Shown: positions 9,094-17,815 of the stretch, one piece after another | Position numbering within the stretch: the stretch's first letter is position 1 | How the letters are laid out: every line of letters starts with the position of its first letter | From: Pacificibacter maritimus | GTDB taxonomy: Bacteria > Pseudomonadota > Alphaproteobacteria > Rhodobacterales > Rhodobacteraceae | Length of the DNA: 64,000 nt | Direction: 5' to 3' | Assembly (NCBI RefSeq): GCF_003814915.1 | Contig: NZ_RKQK01000003.1 | Coordinates: 124,001-188,000, forward strand | Program-made: the position numbers and the translations under genes | Notes under the pieces: model-generated | The model's database searches: none | What the model was told of the DNA's origin: nothing | The model's input: only the letters and a program-made list of their open reading frames with translations

Positions 9094-9129
9094 TCTCGCG
9101 TATTTTTCTTTGAAAAATAAGCTGCCACG
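9094..9129. repeat. Direct repeat copy 2 (36 bp, with internal palindrome)
   Basis: Second copy of the element at 8997-9032; here the palindrome is longer (TATTTTTC-TTT-GAAAAATA). It lies just before the 3' end of lepA (minus strand). On the minus strand the A-rich half could give a short T-run, but the stem is weak, so a terminator role is doubtful. Confidence 0.8.
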
Positions 9130-9171
9130 CGCAGCACTTTCGTTCATCTTTGAGCAGGCTCAACGTTGAAC

Positions 9172-10971
9172 TTAATCATCCATTTTCAAGGCGTTAATAA
9201 ACGCCTGCTGCGGGATCTCCACGCGGCCGAACTGGCGCATTTTCTTTTTACCTTTTTTCTGCTTCTCCAGCAGTTTCTTCTTACGCGTTGCATCGCCGCC
9301 GTAACATTTGGCGGTCACGTCTTTGCGCAGGGCGGCGAGGGTCTCGCGGGCGATGACTTTGCCGCCGATGGCCGCTTGGATCGGGATTTTGAACATGTGA
9401 CGCGGGATGAGGTCTTTGAGCTTTTCACACATGCCACGGCCGCGGGCTTCGGCGCGGTGACGGTGGACCATTGTGGAAAGCGCATCGACGGGTTCTTCGT
9501 TGACGAGGATCGACATTTTGACCAATTCGTCTTGCTGGTAATCGGTCATCACATAATCGAAAGAGGCGTAACCCTTTGTTACCGATTTTAGGCGATCATA
9601 GAAATCGAACACCACTTCGTTGAGCGGCAGATCGTAGACGACCATGGCACGGGAGCCGGCATATGTCAGGTCGATTTGCACGCCGCGACGGTCTTGGCAA
9701 AGCTTCAGGACGTCACCGAGGTATTCGTCGGGCACCATGATGGTGGCCTTGATACGCGGTTCTTGGATGTGATCGACATAGGTCATGTCGGGCATGTCAG
9801 CGGGGTTGTGCAGCTCGACCATCGTACCGTCTTTCATATGTACGTGGTAGATCACGGAAGGCGCTGTGGTGATCAGATCGATGTCGTATTCGCGCTCTAG
9901 GCGGTCGCGGATCACTTCGAGGTGCAAGAGGCCGAGGAAGCCACAGCGAAAGCCAAAGCCAAGCGCGGCAGAGGTTTCCATTTCCGAACTAAAGGACGCG
10001 TCATTGAGCGCCAGTTTTTCGATGGCATTGCGCAGGTCTTCGAATTCGGCGCTATCAACGGGGAACAAGCCACAGAACACCACAGGCTGGGCAGGTTTAA
10101 AGCCTGGCAAAGGTTCTGCGGTTTGCTTTTTGTCATGAGTGATCGTGTCGCCCACACGCGTGTCGCGCACCTGTTTGATCGAGGCGGTGAAAATACCGAT
10201 TTCACCCGGCCCAAGTTCAGCGATATCCACCATCTGGGGTTTGAGAACCGAAAGCTTATCAATGCCATAGGTGGCGCCTGCGCGCATCATGCGGATCTTG
10301 TCGCCTTTTTTGATCGTGCCATCAATGACGCGGATCATGACGACAACGCCCAAATAGGCATCGTACCAACTGTCCACCAGCATCGCTTTGAGCGGCGCAT
10401 CGCGGTCGCCTTTTGGGGCAGGCAGGCGCGTGACAATGGCTTCCAAAACGTCAGGAATGCCCAAGCCGGTTTTGGCCGAAATTTCCACCGCGTCAGAGGC
10501 GTCGATGCCAATCACGTCTTCGATATTCTTGCGCACGCGTTCGGGTTCTGCTGCGGGCAGATCGATTTTGTTGAGCACAGGCACGATTTCATGATCCGCG
10601 TCCAAGGCGTGATAGACATTGGCCAAGGTTTGCGCCTCAACCCCTTGCGAGGCATCCACAACCAACAACGATCCCTCGACCGCCTGCATAGAGCGCGAGA
10701 CCTCGTAGGCGAAATCCACGTGACCGGGGGTGTCGATGAGGTTCAAAATATAGGTCTCGCCGTCCTGCGCCTTGTATTCGATGCGCACAGAGTTGGCCTT
10801 GATCGTGATCCCACGCTCGCGCTCGATATCCATTGAATCAAGCATTTGCGCCTTCATATCGCGGTCGGCCACTGTGTTTGTGGATTGGATCAACCGATCC
10901 GCCAAGGTCGATTTCCCATGGTCGATATGCGCCACGATAGAGAAGTTACGGATCAGATTTAAATCGGTCAT
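9172..10971 (-). CDS. lepA: Elongation factor 4 (translation GTPase LepA)
   Basis: 599 residues, the usual length. The G1 motif AHIDHGKST is at 14-22, the DTPGH G3 motif and NKID G4 motif are present, and the C-terminal LepA-specific domain is complete, ending in a lysine-rich stretch ([15 protein letters not shown]) followed by the conserved FINALKMDD end. Binds ribosomes and influences elongation or back-translocation under stress. Stands alone on the minus strand. Confidence 0.98.
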   Translation of the reverse strand: MTDLNLIRNFSIVAHIDHGKSTLADRLIQSTNTVADRDMKAQMLDSMDIERERGITIKANSVRIEYKAQDGETYILNLIDTPGHVDFAYEVSRSMQAVEGSLLVVDASQGVEAQTLANVYHALDADHEIVPVLNKIDLPAAEPERVRKNIEDVIGIDASDAVEISAKTGLGIPDVLEAIVTRLPAPKGDRDAPLKAMLVDSWYDAYLGVVVMIRVIDGTIKKGDKIRMMRAGATYGIDKLSVLKPQMVDIAELGPGEIGIFTASIKQVRDTRVGDTITHDKKQTAEPLPGFKPAQPVVFCGLFPVDSAEFEDLRNAIEKLALNDASFSSEMETSAALGFGFRCGFLGLLHLEVIRDRLEREYDIDLITTAPSVIYHVHMKDGTMVELHNPADMPDMTYVDHIQEPRIKATIMVPDEYLGDVLKLCQDRRGVQIDLTYAGSRAMVVYDLPLNEVVFDFYDRLKSVTKGYASFDYVMTDYQQDELVKMSILVNEEPVDALSTMVHRHRAEARGRGMCEKLKDLIPRHMFKIPIQAAIGGKVIARETLAALRKDVTAKCYGGDATRKKKLLEKQKKGKKKMRQFGRVEIPQQAFINALKMDD

Positions 10972-11760
10972 TTTTACAAGGCCCAGATGCGAGATTTAGC
11001 CTGTGTCTATGGGGGGAAATGATGGATTTGTAAAGACGGGAAGCACTCCAACAGACTCTTTGCAAGCCTGCAACTAACATGCGTATCGTTCAGAAATTTG
11101 AAAAGCCGAAAAATCAATGCATGAAGCAGCAGGTCAATTGAATACAGCTGAAAATATTGAAAATTTTCTGGATCAAGAAAGGGACAAAACAGATCTCCTT
11201 CCTGCGGGAAAACTTGCCATTTCATATGAAAGCGCACAGGCAGAATCCCAGTCTAATCTCTCAGACAAGCGCAGATATGATTTTGGAAAATTTATCGAAG
11301 ATCGAAGCCAGATTGCGTGACATTTCATGCGAGAAGTTGTGCGAGGGCACAATAAGACTGATCGCAATGGGATTAGGTCTTCGTTGGCAAACCGAACATT
11401 CTCGTCTTCAACTGCGACAGGTCCCTAAATAGGTATTTGGAACAATGGATTAAATTTCGGCGAAAAGCGGAACGCCTTCCAAGAAGGTCGGGGCAATAAT
11501 TGCATTACTCAGCTATCCGATGTCTCTGTGAGCTGCCGCTGAATTGTTCAACGAATATTCCCTGTCCCCCACATCCGAGTCGGGAAGGATCCAACCATTT
11601 AGGCACCGCGTCGAGCGAATAGGCAATCCTCGGCCAGTTGTCTGATTTTTGCGAACAGTCGAAATTGAAATCCAAAAACAAATCTGGCATAGTTCTCCAC
11701 AGGTTCAACCAAAACACGACCCCGCACAAAGACGGGGCGGTTTGGCGTAAAGGCAGAGAT
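10972..11760. other. 790-bp interval without a convincing gene
   Basis: The part from about 11040 to 11500 is AT-richer than its surroundings and broken by stops in all frames. The longest candidates (67 residues at 11117-11320 on the plus strand, 91 residues at 11157-11432 in another frame) match nothing I recognise and overlap one another. This may be the remnant of an acquired gene. The last ~60 bp before 11761 probably holds the promoter and leader of the next gene, including a small CCCCG/CGGGG hairpin at about 11720-11738. Confidence 0.55.
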
Positions 11761-12078
11761 ATGAAAAAGACAGTTTTGATTTTGGCGGCCTCCATGGCGC
11801 TTACAGGCCCAGTGATGATCCCAACGACGGCTTCAGCAGGCGTGATTGAGCGGGCGTGCAACGCCTCTGACCGCAAGGCGGCGACGCGTGCGCTATGTGG
11901 CTGCATCCAGCAAGCCGCTGATATGACATTGAAAAATCGTGATCAGCGCCGTGCGGCAAAGTTCTTTAAAGACCCGCATAAGGCGCAAGAAACCCGCCAA
12001 GCGGATGGATCAGCCAATGAAGCCTTTTGGAAGCGTTACAAAAATTTCGGTTCAACGGCCACGCAGTATTGCAGCTAA
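11761..12078 (+). CDS. Conserved small secreted protein of Rhodobacterales
   Basis: 105 residues with a signal peptide ending at TTASA (about residue 26). The mature part is short and basic, with cysteines in ERACNAS, LCGCIQ and TQYCS and a KFFKDPHKAQE segment. Close relatives in roseobacters are sometimes labelled 'arginine transporter', a name without visible support here: there is no membrane segment beyond the signal peptide. The start at 11761 is where the signal peptide begins; the frame is open further upstream. Its stop codon is immediately followed by the ATG of the DUF4336 gene, so the two are probably translated together. Confidence 0.8.
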   Translation: MKKTVLILAASMALTGPVMIPTTASAGVIERACNASDRKAATRALCGCIQQAADMTLKNRDQRRAAKFFKDPHKAQETRQADGSANEAFWKRYKNFGSTATQYCS

Positions 12079-12834
12079 ATGAATGCGTTATACGAACCTC
12101 TGGGCACTTTAAAGCAAATCGGCCCAGAGATTTGGATCGCAGATGGCCCGCCGGTACAGCTTTACGGTGTGGGCTTTCCCACACGTATGACGGTGATCCG
12201 TATCGGCAAGGGCACGCGTGACTGTGGGCTTTGGGTGCATTCGCCCATAGCGATTGATGCGGAATTGCAAACTGAGCTTGAGGCCCTTGGCCCTGTGCGC
12301 TGGCTGATCGGGCCAAATCCGTTGCATTACGTATCGCTAAACGCGTGGAAAAAGCGCTTTCCTGAAGCGGATGTTTTTGCAGCCCCTGGCGTGCTTAAAC
12401 GTGCGAAAAAGAACAACATTACAGTGCCGCCCCATGAGGTTTTGACCGATGACGCCCCGCGGGGTTGGCGCGTTTCTATCCGTCAGCGCATTGTCCACGG
12501 GCATCGTTTTTTGCATGAGGCAGTGTTTTATCACGAATTGTCGAACACTTTGATTTTGACCGATTTGATAGAAAACTTTGAGCCGCATAAGGTGGGAAAA
12601 TTTAAGGCATTTTTGTTCAAACTGGCTGGCACTGCGGACCCTGATGGCAAAGCGCCGATCGACATGCGGATGACCTTTAAAGATCCCAAAGCCGCAAAAC
12701 TTGTGATTGATGAGTTGATATCATGGGCGCCAAAGCAGATCATCATATCGCATGGGCGGTGGTACCGCGAAAATGGGGCCACGGAATTGAAACGGGCCTT
12801 TCGTTGGCTTGAACCAAAGGTCAAAAAATCATGA
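12079..12834 (+). CDS. DUF4336 domain-containing protein
   Basis: 251 residues. Recognised from its N-terminal layout (LGTLKQIGPEIWIADGPPV), WLIGPNPLHY, and the conserved ISHGRWY near the C-terminus. The family is related to the metallo-beta-lactamase fold; I do not see a full HxHxDH metal site, so catalytic activity is uncertain. The start codon abuts the stop of the preceding secreted-protein gene, and its end overlaps the sirtuin gene by 4 bp (ATGA), marking a three-gene operon. Confidence 0.83.
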   Translation: MNALYEPLGTLKQIGPEIWIADGPPVQLYGVGFPTRMTVIRIGKGTRDCGLWVHSPIAIDAELQTELEALGPVRWLIGPNPLHYVSLNAWKKRFPEADVFAAPGVLKRAKKNNITVPPHEVLTDDAPRGWRVSIRQRIVHGHRFLHEAVFYHELSNTLILTDLIENFEPHKVGKFKAFLFKLAGTADPDGKAPIDMRMTFKDPKAAKLVIDELISWAPKQIIISHGRWYRENGATELKRAFRWLEPKVKKS

Positions 12835-13526
12835 CTGGCGCAATATTTATATTATCAGGTGCGGGGCTGTCTGCAGAAAGTGGTTTGCGCACCTTTCGTG
12901 CCGCAGATGGTTTGTGGGAGGATCACCGCGTCGAAGACGTGGCCACGCCTGAAGCCTTTGAGCGCGATCCAGACTTGGTGCAGCGGTTTTATAATGAACG
13001 GCGCAAGCAAGCAGGCAAGGCTGCGCCGAATGCGGCCCATAAAGCTCTGGCAAGATTGCAAAAAAACCATTCAGATCCCGTATACTTGGTGACGCAAAAT
13101 GTGGATGATCTACTCGAACGCGGCGGTGCCGATCAGGTTATTCACATGCATGGCGGCGTGATGGATGCGCTTTGTGCGGCCTGCGCCCATCGTTGGCCGG
13201 CGCCTGATGTCATGCAGGTCAGCGACCCCTGCCCCTCTTGCGGCGCGCCCAAAACGCGCCCTGACATCGTGTGGTTTGGCGAAATTCCATACCACATGGA
13301 TATCATTCAAGATGCGTTAGAAGACAGTGATCTGTTTGTGTCGATCGGCACGTCTGGCACGGTTTATCCAGCGGCTGGCTTTGGCCAAATGGCGCGGCAA
13401 TTGGGAATCCGCACGCTAGAGCTGAACTTAGAGGCATCGAACGCGCCATTTGACGAGGTCATTGAAGGCCGCGCCAGCGAAATTGTACCCGCTTGGGTGG
13501 AGAAGATTCTCGCGCCTTCAAAATAG
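12831..13526 (+). CDS. cobB: NAD-dependent protein deacylase, sirtuin (CobB type)
   Basis: 231 residues. NAD-binding GAGLSAESGLRTFR starts at about residue 10; TQNVDDL is at 88-94; the catalytic His is in HMHGG (~107). Four zinc cysteines are at about 115, 118, 134 and 137. Tyr54 and Arg57 in FYNERRKQ are the pair that marks class III sirtuins, associated with removal of succinyl and malonyl groups as well as acetyl. It is the last gene of the operon with the secreted protein and DUF4336. Confidence 0.93.
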   Translation: MTGAIFILSGAGLSAESGLRTFRAADGLWEDHRVEDVATPEAFERDPDLVQRFYNERRKQAGKAAPNAAHKALARLQKNHSDPVYLVTQNVDDLLERGGADQVIHMHGGVMDALCAACAHRWPAPDVMQVSDPCPSCGAPKTRPDIVWFGEIPYHMDIIQDALEDSDLFVSIGTSGTVYPAAGFGQMARQLGIRTLELNLEASNAPFDEVIEGRASEIVPAWVEKILAPSK

Positions 13527-13581
13527 AAAACGCCCCCCGCGAAACGGAAGGCGCTGTGCACAGATCAAAGAGGCGAAACCT

Positions 13582-14076
13582 CTAATGATCCATTTTGGAA
13601 TGATCGACAGAGCCCGCATCTGATTTCATCGCGCCGTGATCATCGCTGCGCGCCAAATCAACGGGAATGGTCACCGTGACCTCGCCTGCCTGTTCAAAAG
13701 TCAGCGTCACATCAAATGTTTCGCCCTGCACCATCGGCGTGTTGAGCCCCATGAACATCACGTGATCGGCACCGCGCTGCAAGGCATGCACGCCCATGGC
13801 TGGCACTTCAATACCGTCTTTGACTTCGCGCATTTTCATCACGCCGTCGTCTTCGATATGGGTGTGCAATTCGACAAGTTTCGCCATATCAGAGCTGGCC
13901 GACAGCAAACGATCCGCAGTATCGCCCGTATTTTCGATCACGAAAAACGCTGCACCTGATTTGGCCGAAGGACCAGAGGAACGCGCATATGCGTCTGAAA
14001 TGGTGATATCTGCAAAGGCTGGAACTGCAAGAGAGAGAGCCGCGAGGCCGCCCAAAAGGGTAGATTTAAGAAACAT
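13582..14076 (-). CDS. Periplasmic copper chaperone PCu(A)C
   Basis: 164 residues with a signal peptide (ends at about PAFA, residue 22). The copper-binding pattern of the DUF461 family is visible: His71 (and His73), Met80/82, and His105 with Met107 in DHVMFM. The C-terminal tail is His/Met-rich (DDHGAMKSD, DHSKMDH), which extends metal binding. Members deliver Cu(I) in the periplasm, often to the CuA site of cytochrome oxidase. The DUF2946-like gene lies about 50 bp upstream on the same strand, so the pair is probably an operon. Confidence 0.92.
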   Translation of the reverse strand: MFLKSTLLGGLAALSLAVPAFADITISDAYARSSGPSAKSGAAFFVIENTGDTADRLLSASSDMAKLVELHTHIEDDGVMKMREVKDGIEVPAMGVHALQRGADHVMFMGLNTPMVQGETFDVTLTFEQAGEVTVTIPVDLARSDDHGAMKSDAGSVDHSKMDH

Positions 14077-14125
14077 GGTCTAATCCTGAAAATGAAGTGA
14101 GAGTCGTTTGAGAAAGGTTGAATTC

Positions 14126-14485
14126 TCAGACAGCGGGCGGCCCACGGGCCACGTTTATCACTTTATTTACAATAGCTTGTGCAGAAAATTGGCGGGGGAA
14201 TTCCAAGTCTTGAGCACGGTAAGACGCTTTGGGTACAACTGCATCACCATCGACAAATGCCAAAGTCCCGAGCGCACAGTCAGGGCAATAATGCGCTTTG
14301 CCGATCGGTTGGCCCTGTGTGTCCATCAAGACCGTCACAGGCCCCATGCCAGTACATAAAACCATCTGCCCTGCAGCGTCGCGCGCCACACCGCGCGCGG
14401 TTGCCATCGCGCCAGATGTCGCAATCATGAGCGCGGCAAGAACAAAGGCCAATATGGGTGATTTAAAACGCATAGGCGTCTTCAT
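14126..14485 (-). CDS. DUF2946-like secreted/anchored protein, partner of the copper chaperone
   Basis: 119 residues with an N-terminal hydrophobic segment (about 9-26; signal peptide or anchor). The short mature part has cysteines in VLCTGMGP and HYCPDC, spaced as in DUF2946-type proteins found beside copper genes. The CPDC motif plus methionines suggest metal or redox handling (inference). Located directly upstream of the PCu(A)C gene. A second ATG 12 bp downstream is an alternative start. Confidence 0.7.
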   Translation of the reverse strand: MKTPMRFKSPILAFVLAALMIATSGAMATARGVARDAAGQMVLCTGMGPVTVLMDTQGQPIGKAHYCPDCALGTLAFVDGDAVVPKASYRAQDLEFPRQFSAQAIVNKVINVARGPPAV

Positions 14486-14549
14486 ACTGCAAAACGTCAG
14501 TGATGGAAAAGCGACAATTTGAACCTATGCACCCAAAGGCAAAAACGCG

Positions 14550-15815
14550 CTAAAAGTCGCGCAAATAGAATGCAAAATCAGCGGGCTGACTGTCAGAGGT
14601 CAAGGCGCCCGCGTGGCACCCCAAACAGGTGCCTTGGCCCTCGGTTTGCAAAAAACTTTCCATGGTCACGTTGGAAACATAGCGGGGCAATTCTCCGTGC
14701 TCGAATAACGGGTTTTTTTGCGCGCCGCGCCACTGAGCCGAGATCAATTGATAGTTTTCCAGCACAGTTCCAGCCAATTTTTGTTGCCATTTGGCATTGG
14801 TGTTCTGCGTGGGTTCAAAGATTTCCCAACACCGCGTCACTTGGCTTGCGGGTAATTTAGCACCTTTCGGGCCACGCGCATGGGGCCAATTTTCATGCCA
14901 GATCAACACATCGGAATAGGGCATATTCAGCACACAATCGGGACAATCAGGATCATATAAAAGCGGCTGTGACCTGCGCGATACGACGGTATTATCGACG
15001 GGGCAGCCCTCGGCAAACAGCGTTTTAGAGAAGACAGAATTGATTTTGCGCGCAGCACTTGATGTGGGGGCGGTGTTCTTGTGTTCGAAAGTAGACCAAA
15101 TCCATTCATCGCCATTGCCCGAGGCGACTTTGGCGACAATATGCAAGCCAATCAGACCAAAAAGGCCCTCAATACAAAGCGCCTCACCTGTGGCGGAACC
15201 ACTTGGCGCAATATAAATCGCCCCGCGCGCGGTGATAAAATTGGGATCATCGTCTTGCAACATGATCCACGCGCTTTTGAGATGCACAGAGGGGCGCATA
15301 TCGGGCGTGCCTCCGCGTGGAAAGTTGATATCGAGTGTGCTGGCCCTTGCCAAATAGTCGGCAGCGGTTGCATTGATCCGAGTTTCATAGACAACGGGCT
15401 GACCATTTTGTGCAATTAAAACAGTGCCATCGGCCTGCCGAATATCAGTGAACCGCAATGGTCCAGGCGCGTTCGCACATTGCGCGCCAGCCGGATCGCG
15501 CCCCACCACTTTGTCAGCGCGCATGAAATCTTGCCACTGATCAGGGCCCGCTTTGCCGCTGTAATCTTGCCAATTTAGGGCTGTGAAGGCTTTCCAACCG
15601 AAAGCGTCAAAGGGCGACTGCACCCCTTTGGCGACGATCATATATTCAAAATTGCGCGCAAACTCTGGCTGATCATAGGGAAACTCAGGACAAAGCGCGT
15701 CGAATGGCGCGACAGCGCAAAACCGGTCGGCGTCCGCGTCTTGGGCTTCACCGCCCATGCTCATAAGGGCCAAGCAAACCGCAAAGCTCGCTAAATATGA
15801 TAGGATCACTTTCAT
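14550..15815 (-). CDS. Exported monohaem c-type cytochrome-like protein
   Basis: 421 residues after choosing the ATG at 15815, where a signal peptide begins (hydrophobic stretch to about GGEA). There is a single haem-binding CxxCH (CLGCH) at 397-401, only 20 residues from the C-terminus, in TCLGCHAGALTS...FAFYLRDF. The long N-terminal part has paired cysteines (FCAVAPFDALCPEF, DPDCPDCV) and no domain I recognise. Similar proteins with a terminal haem motif and a DFxF-type ending are annotated only as cytochrome c family. The gene follows the copper cluster on the same strand, so a respiratory or oxidase link is possible but unproven. Confidence 0.72.
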   Translation of the reverse strand: MKVILSYLASFAVCLALMSMGGEAQDADADRFCAVAPFDALCPEFPYDQPEFARNFEYMIVAKGVQSPFDAFGWKAFTALNWQDYSGKAGPDQWQDFMRADKVVGRDPAGAQCANAPGPLRFTDIRQADGTVLIAQNGQPVVYETRINATAADYLARASTLDINFPRGGTPDMRPSVHLKSAWIMLQDDDPNFITARGAIYIAPSGSATGEALCIEGLFGLIGLHIVAKVASGNGDEWIWSTFEHKNTAPTSSAARKINSVFSKTLFAEGCPVDNTVVSRRSQPLLYDPDCPDCVLNMPYSDVLIWHENWPHARGPKGAKLPASQVTRCWEIFEPTQNTNAKWQQKLAGTVLENYQLISAQWRGAQKNPLFEHGELPRYVSNVTMESFLQTEGQGTCLGCHAGALTSDSQPADFAFYLRDF

Positions 15816-15908
15816 GTTCTTATCAGACCCATTGCCTGCGTTTCTGTCAACGTTTGTACAGGGGCAGATCCTTGGGACGGATATGATGAAACGCGGAGTA
15901 GGCAAAAG

Positions 15909-15943
15909 AAAAACCCCCGCTCAGCTTAGGCTGGCGAGGGTTT
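15909..15943 (-). terminator. Intrinsic terminator of rpmB
   Basis: Read on the minus strand: a 12-bp stem with one bulged A (ACCCTCGC-CAGC pairing with GCTG-A-GCGGGGGT), loop CTAA, then T5. Located 34 bp after the rpmB stop. Confidence 0.88.
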
Positions 15944-15976
15944 AATCTGTAAAGACGTCCGAAAGGATCGGAAAGC

Positions 15977-16264
15977 TTAAGCGGCTGCTTGTGCTTTCGC
16001 GATGTCTTTTTTGATTTTCAATGCGTTTGCAGAGAGCTCTTCGTCTTTGGCTTTCGCCAAGAACGCGTCAAAACCACCACGGTGATCGACAGAGCGCAGC
16101 GCAGCTGCAGAGATTTTCAATTTAAATGTGCGACCGAGAGCTTCCGACATCAGCGACACGTCGTTGAGGTTCGGAAGAAAACGGCGGCGTGTACGGTTTT
16201 TAGCGTGGCTGACATTGTTGCCAGTCATTGGGCCTTTACCAGTCAATTCGCAGCGGCGTGCCAT
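15977..16264 (-). CDS. rpmB: 50S ribosomal protein L28
   Basis: 95 residues, standard alphaproteobacterial size. Begins [20 protein letters not shown], then [12 protein letters not shown], both family signatures. Component of the large ribosomal subunit. The frame is open 8 codons further upstream, but the ATG at 16264 follows GAGGAT and gives the conserved N-terminus. Strongly biased codons and its own terminator. Confidence 0.97.
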   Translation of the reverse strand: MARRCELTGKGPMTGNNVSHAKNRTRRRFLPNLNDVSLMSEALGRTFKLKISAAALRSVDHRGGFDAFLAKAKDEELSANALKIKKDIAKAQAAA

Positions 16265-16684
16265 GGGCTTATCCTCGTTTGGTACCAAGACGCGGCGCGC
16301 CCCAGCTATTGCTCTAATCTATATTATTCGCGCCCGTATGACGGTTTAACAACAAAGGTGCAAGACCCAAGCAGGCAAACCAGATCAAAAAGGCTGAATT
16401 CTACAGAGAAAGGCACCCCAAAAGAGTGGCGCCCGAAATTCAGTTTCGCGTGGATAGGAGGAATCGAAAGAGTCGTCAAGTCTGGACATCCCAGTGAGGG
16501 CGCTTTTGCGGTGAATTCCTGTTTTTTTGGCGCAACTGGGCATGTTACCCCGTTCATGCCCCCCCTCGCCGGCTCTGTTTGCTGCGTTGATATGCGCCTT
16601 AAGCAGAATCGATTCTATGGCATAGGGCTGTCACTGTGGCTTGAGCGGCAGCGAAGCTTATCACGCCGCACGCAATGCGCAGCG
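16265..16684. other. 420-bp intergenic region with the presumed rpmB promoter
   Basis: No protein-like ORF on either strand. On the minus strand, AT-rich ATAATATAG at about 16318-16326 could be the -10 region of the rpmB promoter with a TTGTTA-like -35 about 20 bp upstream; spacing is long, so this is tentative. Nothing else is recognisable in the ~300 bp towards the 3' end of meaB. Confidence 0.4.
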
Positions 16685-17695
16685 TCACGTGTTGGCATCA
16701 TTTATAGGTGCGCTTCGCAAACTGGCCAAGGCCAATTGCGCGGCACGGCTTGGGCTCATATCCCCTTGGCCCACCTTTTCAGCCAAATCGATAATTTTTT
16801 GCTTATAAGGATCGCGCTCCAATTGCGCCAAAAACCCATTGCGAATGTCTTGCGCAAACCAATAGCGCGCTTGATCTGCACGGGTTTTGACAAACAAGCC
16901 CTGCGATTTGCGCCAAGTGACAAGGTGCTGGATGTCCTCCCAAGCCTCGGGCAGACCTGTGTCTTGAAGCGCTGAGACACAGGCGGCTTTGGGGAACCCA
17001 TCGGGGTCTTGGGCGCGTTTGCGCAACAGGTGCAAAGCCCCAGCATAATCAGCGCACGTGCGTTGCGCAGCCGCCGCAAGATCGCCATCGGCTTTATTGA
17101 TCAAAATCAGATCAGCCATTTCCATGATGCCCCGTTTGACCCCCTGCAATTCATCGCCCCCCGCAGGCGCAAGAAGCAGGGTGAAGACATCACACATCTG
17201 CGCCACAACAGTTTCTGATTGGCCGACCCCAACGGTTTCGATCAATATAATGTCGTAGCCTGCTGCTTCGCATAGCATTGCCGCCTCACGCGTGCGCCGC
17301 GCCACCCCGCCCAGTTCAGTTTGCGAAGGTGAGGGTCTGATATAGGCATTTGGTTCACGGGTCAGGCGCTCCATTCGGGTTTTATCGCCCAAGATGGATC
17401 CGCCTGTGCGCGCAGAAGACGGATCAATCGCAAGCACGGCCACTTTCAGGCCCTGCGCAACTAACATCATCCCGAAGCTTTCGATAAAAGTGGATTTGCC
17501 AACGCCCGGCGTGCCTGAAAGCCCTAAACGTAGAGCTTCACGATTTGAATTTTGCAGCAAATCAAGCAAAGCCAAGGCTTTGATGCGATGATCGTCGCGC
17601 CCGCTTTCGATCAAAGTAATGGCCTGCGCCAAGGCACGTCTATCGCCTGCAAGCACCTTATCAGCCATGGCTTGGATCACAGTTTGCGTCGTCAT
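16685..17695 (-). CDS. meaB: Methylmalonyl-CoA mutase-associated GTPase MeaB (ArgK family)
   Basis: 336 residues. G1 motif GTPGVGKST at 61-69, AIDPSSARTGGSILGDKTRM switch region, ETVGVGQSE and NKAD (G4). MeaB/ArgK proteins protect and reload adenosylcobalamin-dependent methylmalonyl-CoA mutase. The mutase is not in this window, but methylmalonyl-CoA epimerase (41.8 kb) is, consistent with a propionyl-CoA route. Divergent from hrpB. Confidence 0.94.
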   Translation of the reverse strand: MTTQTVIQAMADKVLAGDRRALAQAITLIESGRDDHRIKALALLDLLQNSNREALRLGLSGTPGVGKSTFIESFGMMLVAQGLKVAVLAIDPSSARTGGSILGDKTRMERLTREPNAYIRPSPSQTELGGVARRTREAAMLCEAAGYDIILIETVGVGQSETVVAQMCDVFTLLLAPAGGDELQGVKRGIMEMADLILINKADGDLAAAAQRTCADYAGALHLLRKRAQDPDGFPKAACVSALQDTGLPEAWEDIQHLVTWRKSQGLFVKTRADQARYWFAQDIRNGFLAQLERDPYKQKIIDLAEKVGQGDMSPSRAAQLALASLRSAPINDANT

Positions 17696-17815
17696 TCTCG
17701 TTGCTCACATATTTTAAAGTCGCTCAAAGACTTTGCGCCGAGCAACAAGGCTCTGTCCAGTCGCAAGCCCACAAACGCCTCTTTTCGTCCTGTCCAGCTT
17801 AGACCATAAAGAGCT

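Noticed and set aside
9922-10836. 304-residue open frame antisense to lepA
   Set aside because: Shadow of lepA; no domain and no start signal.
11638-11760. Upstream extension of the secreted small protein
   Set aside because: The signal peptide begins at 11761, so the extra N-terminal residues are not likely to be translated.
15989-16975. 328-residue open frame on the plus strand
   Set aside because: It crosses rpmB antisense, the empty gap and the end of meaB antisense; no domain and no conserved start.
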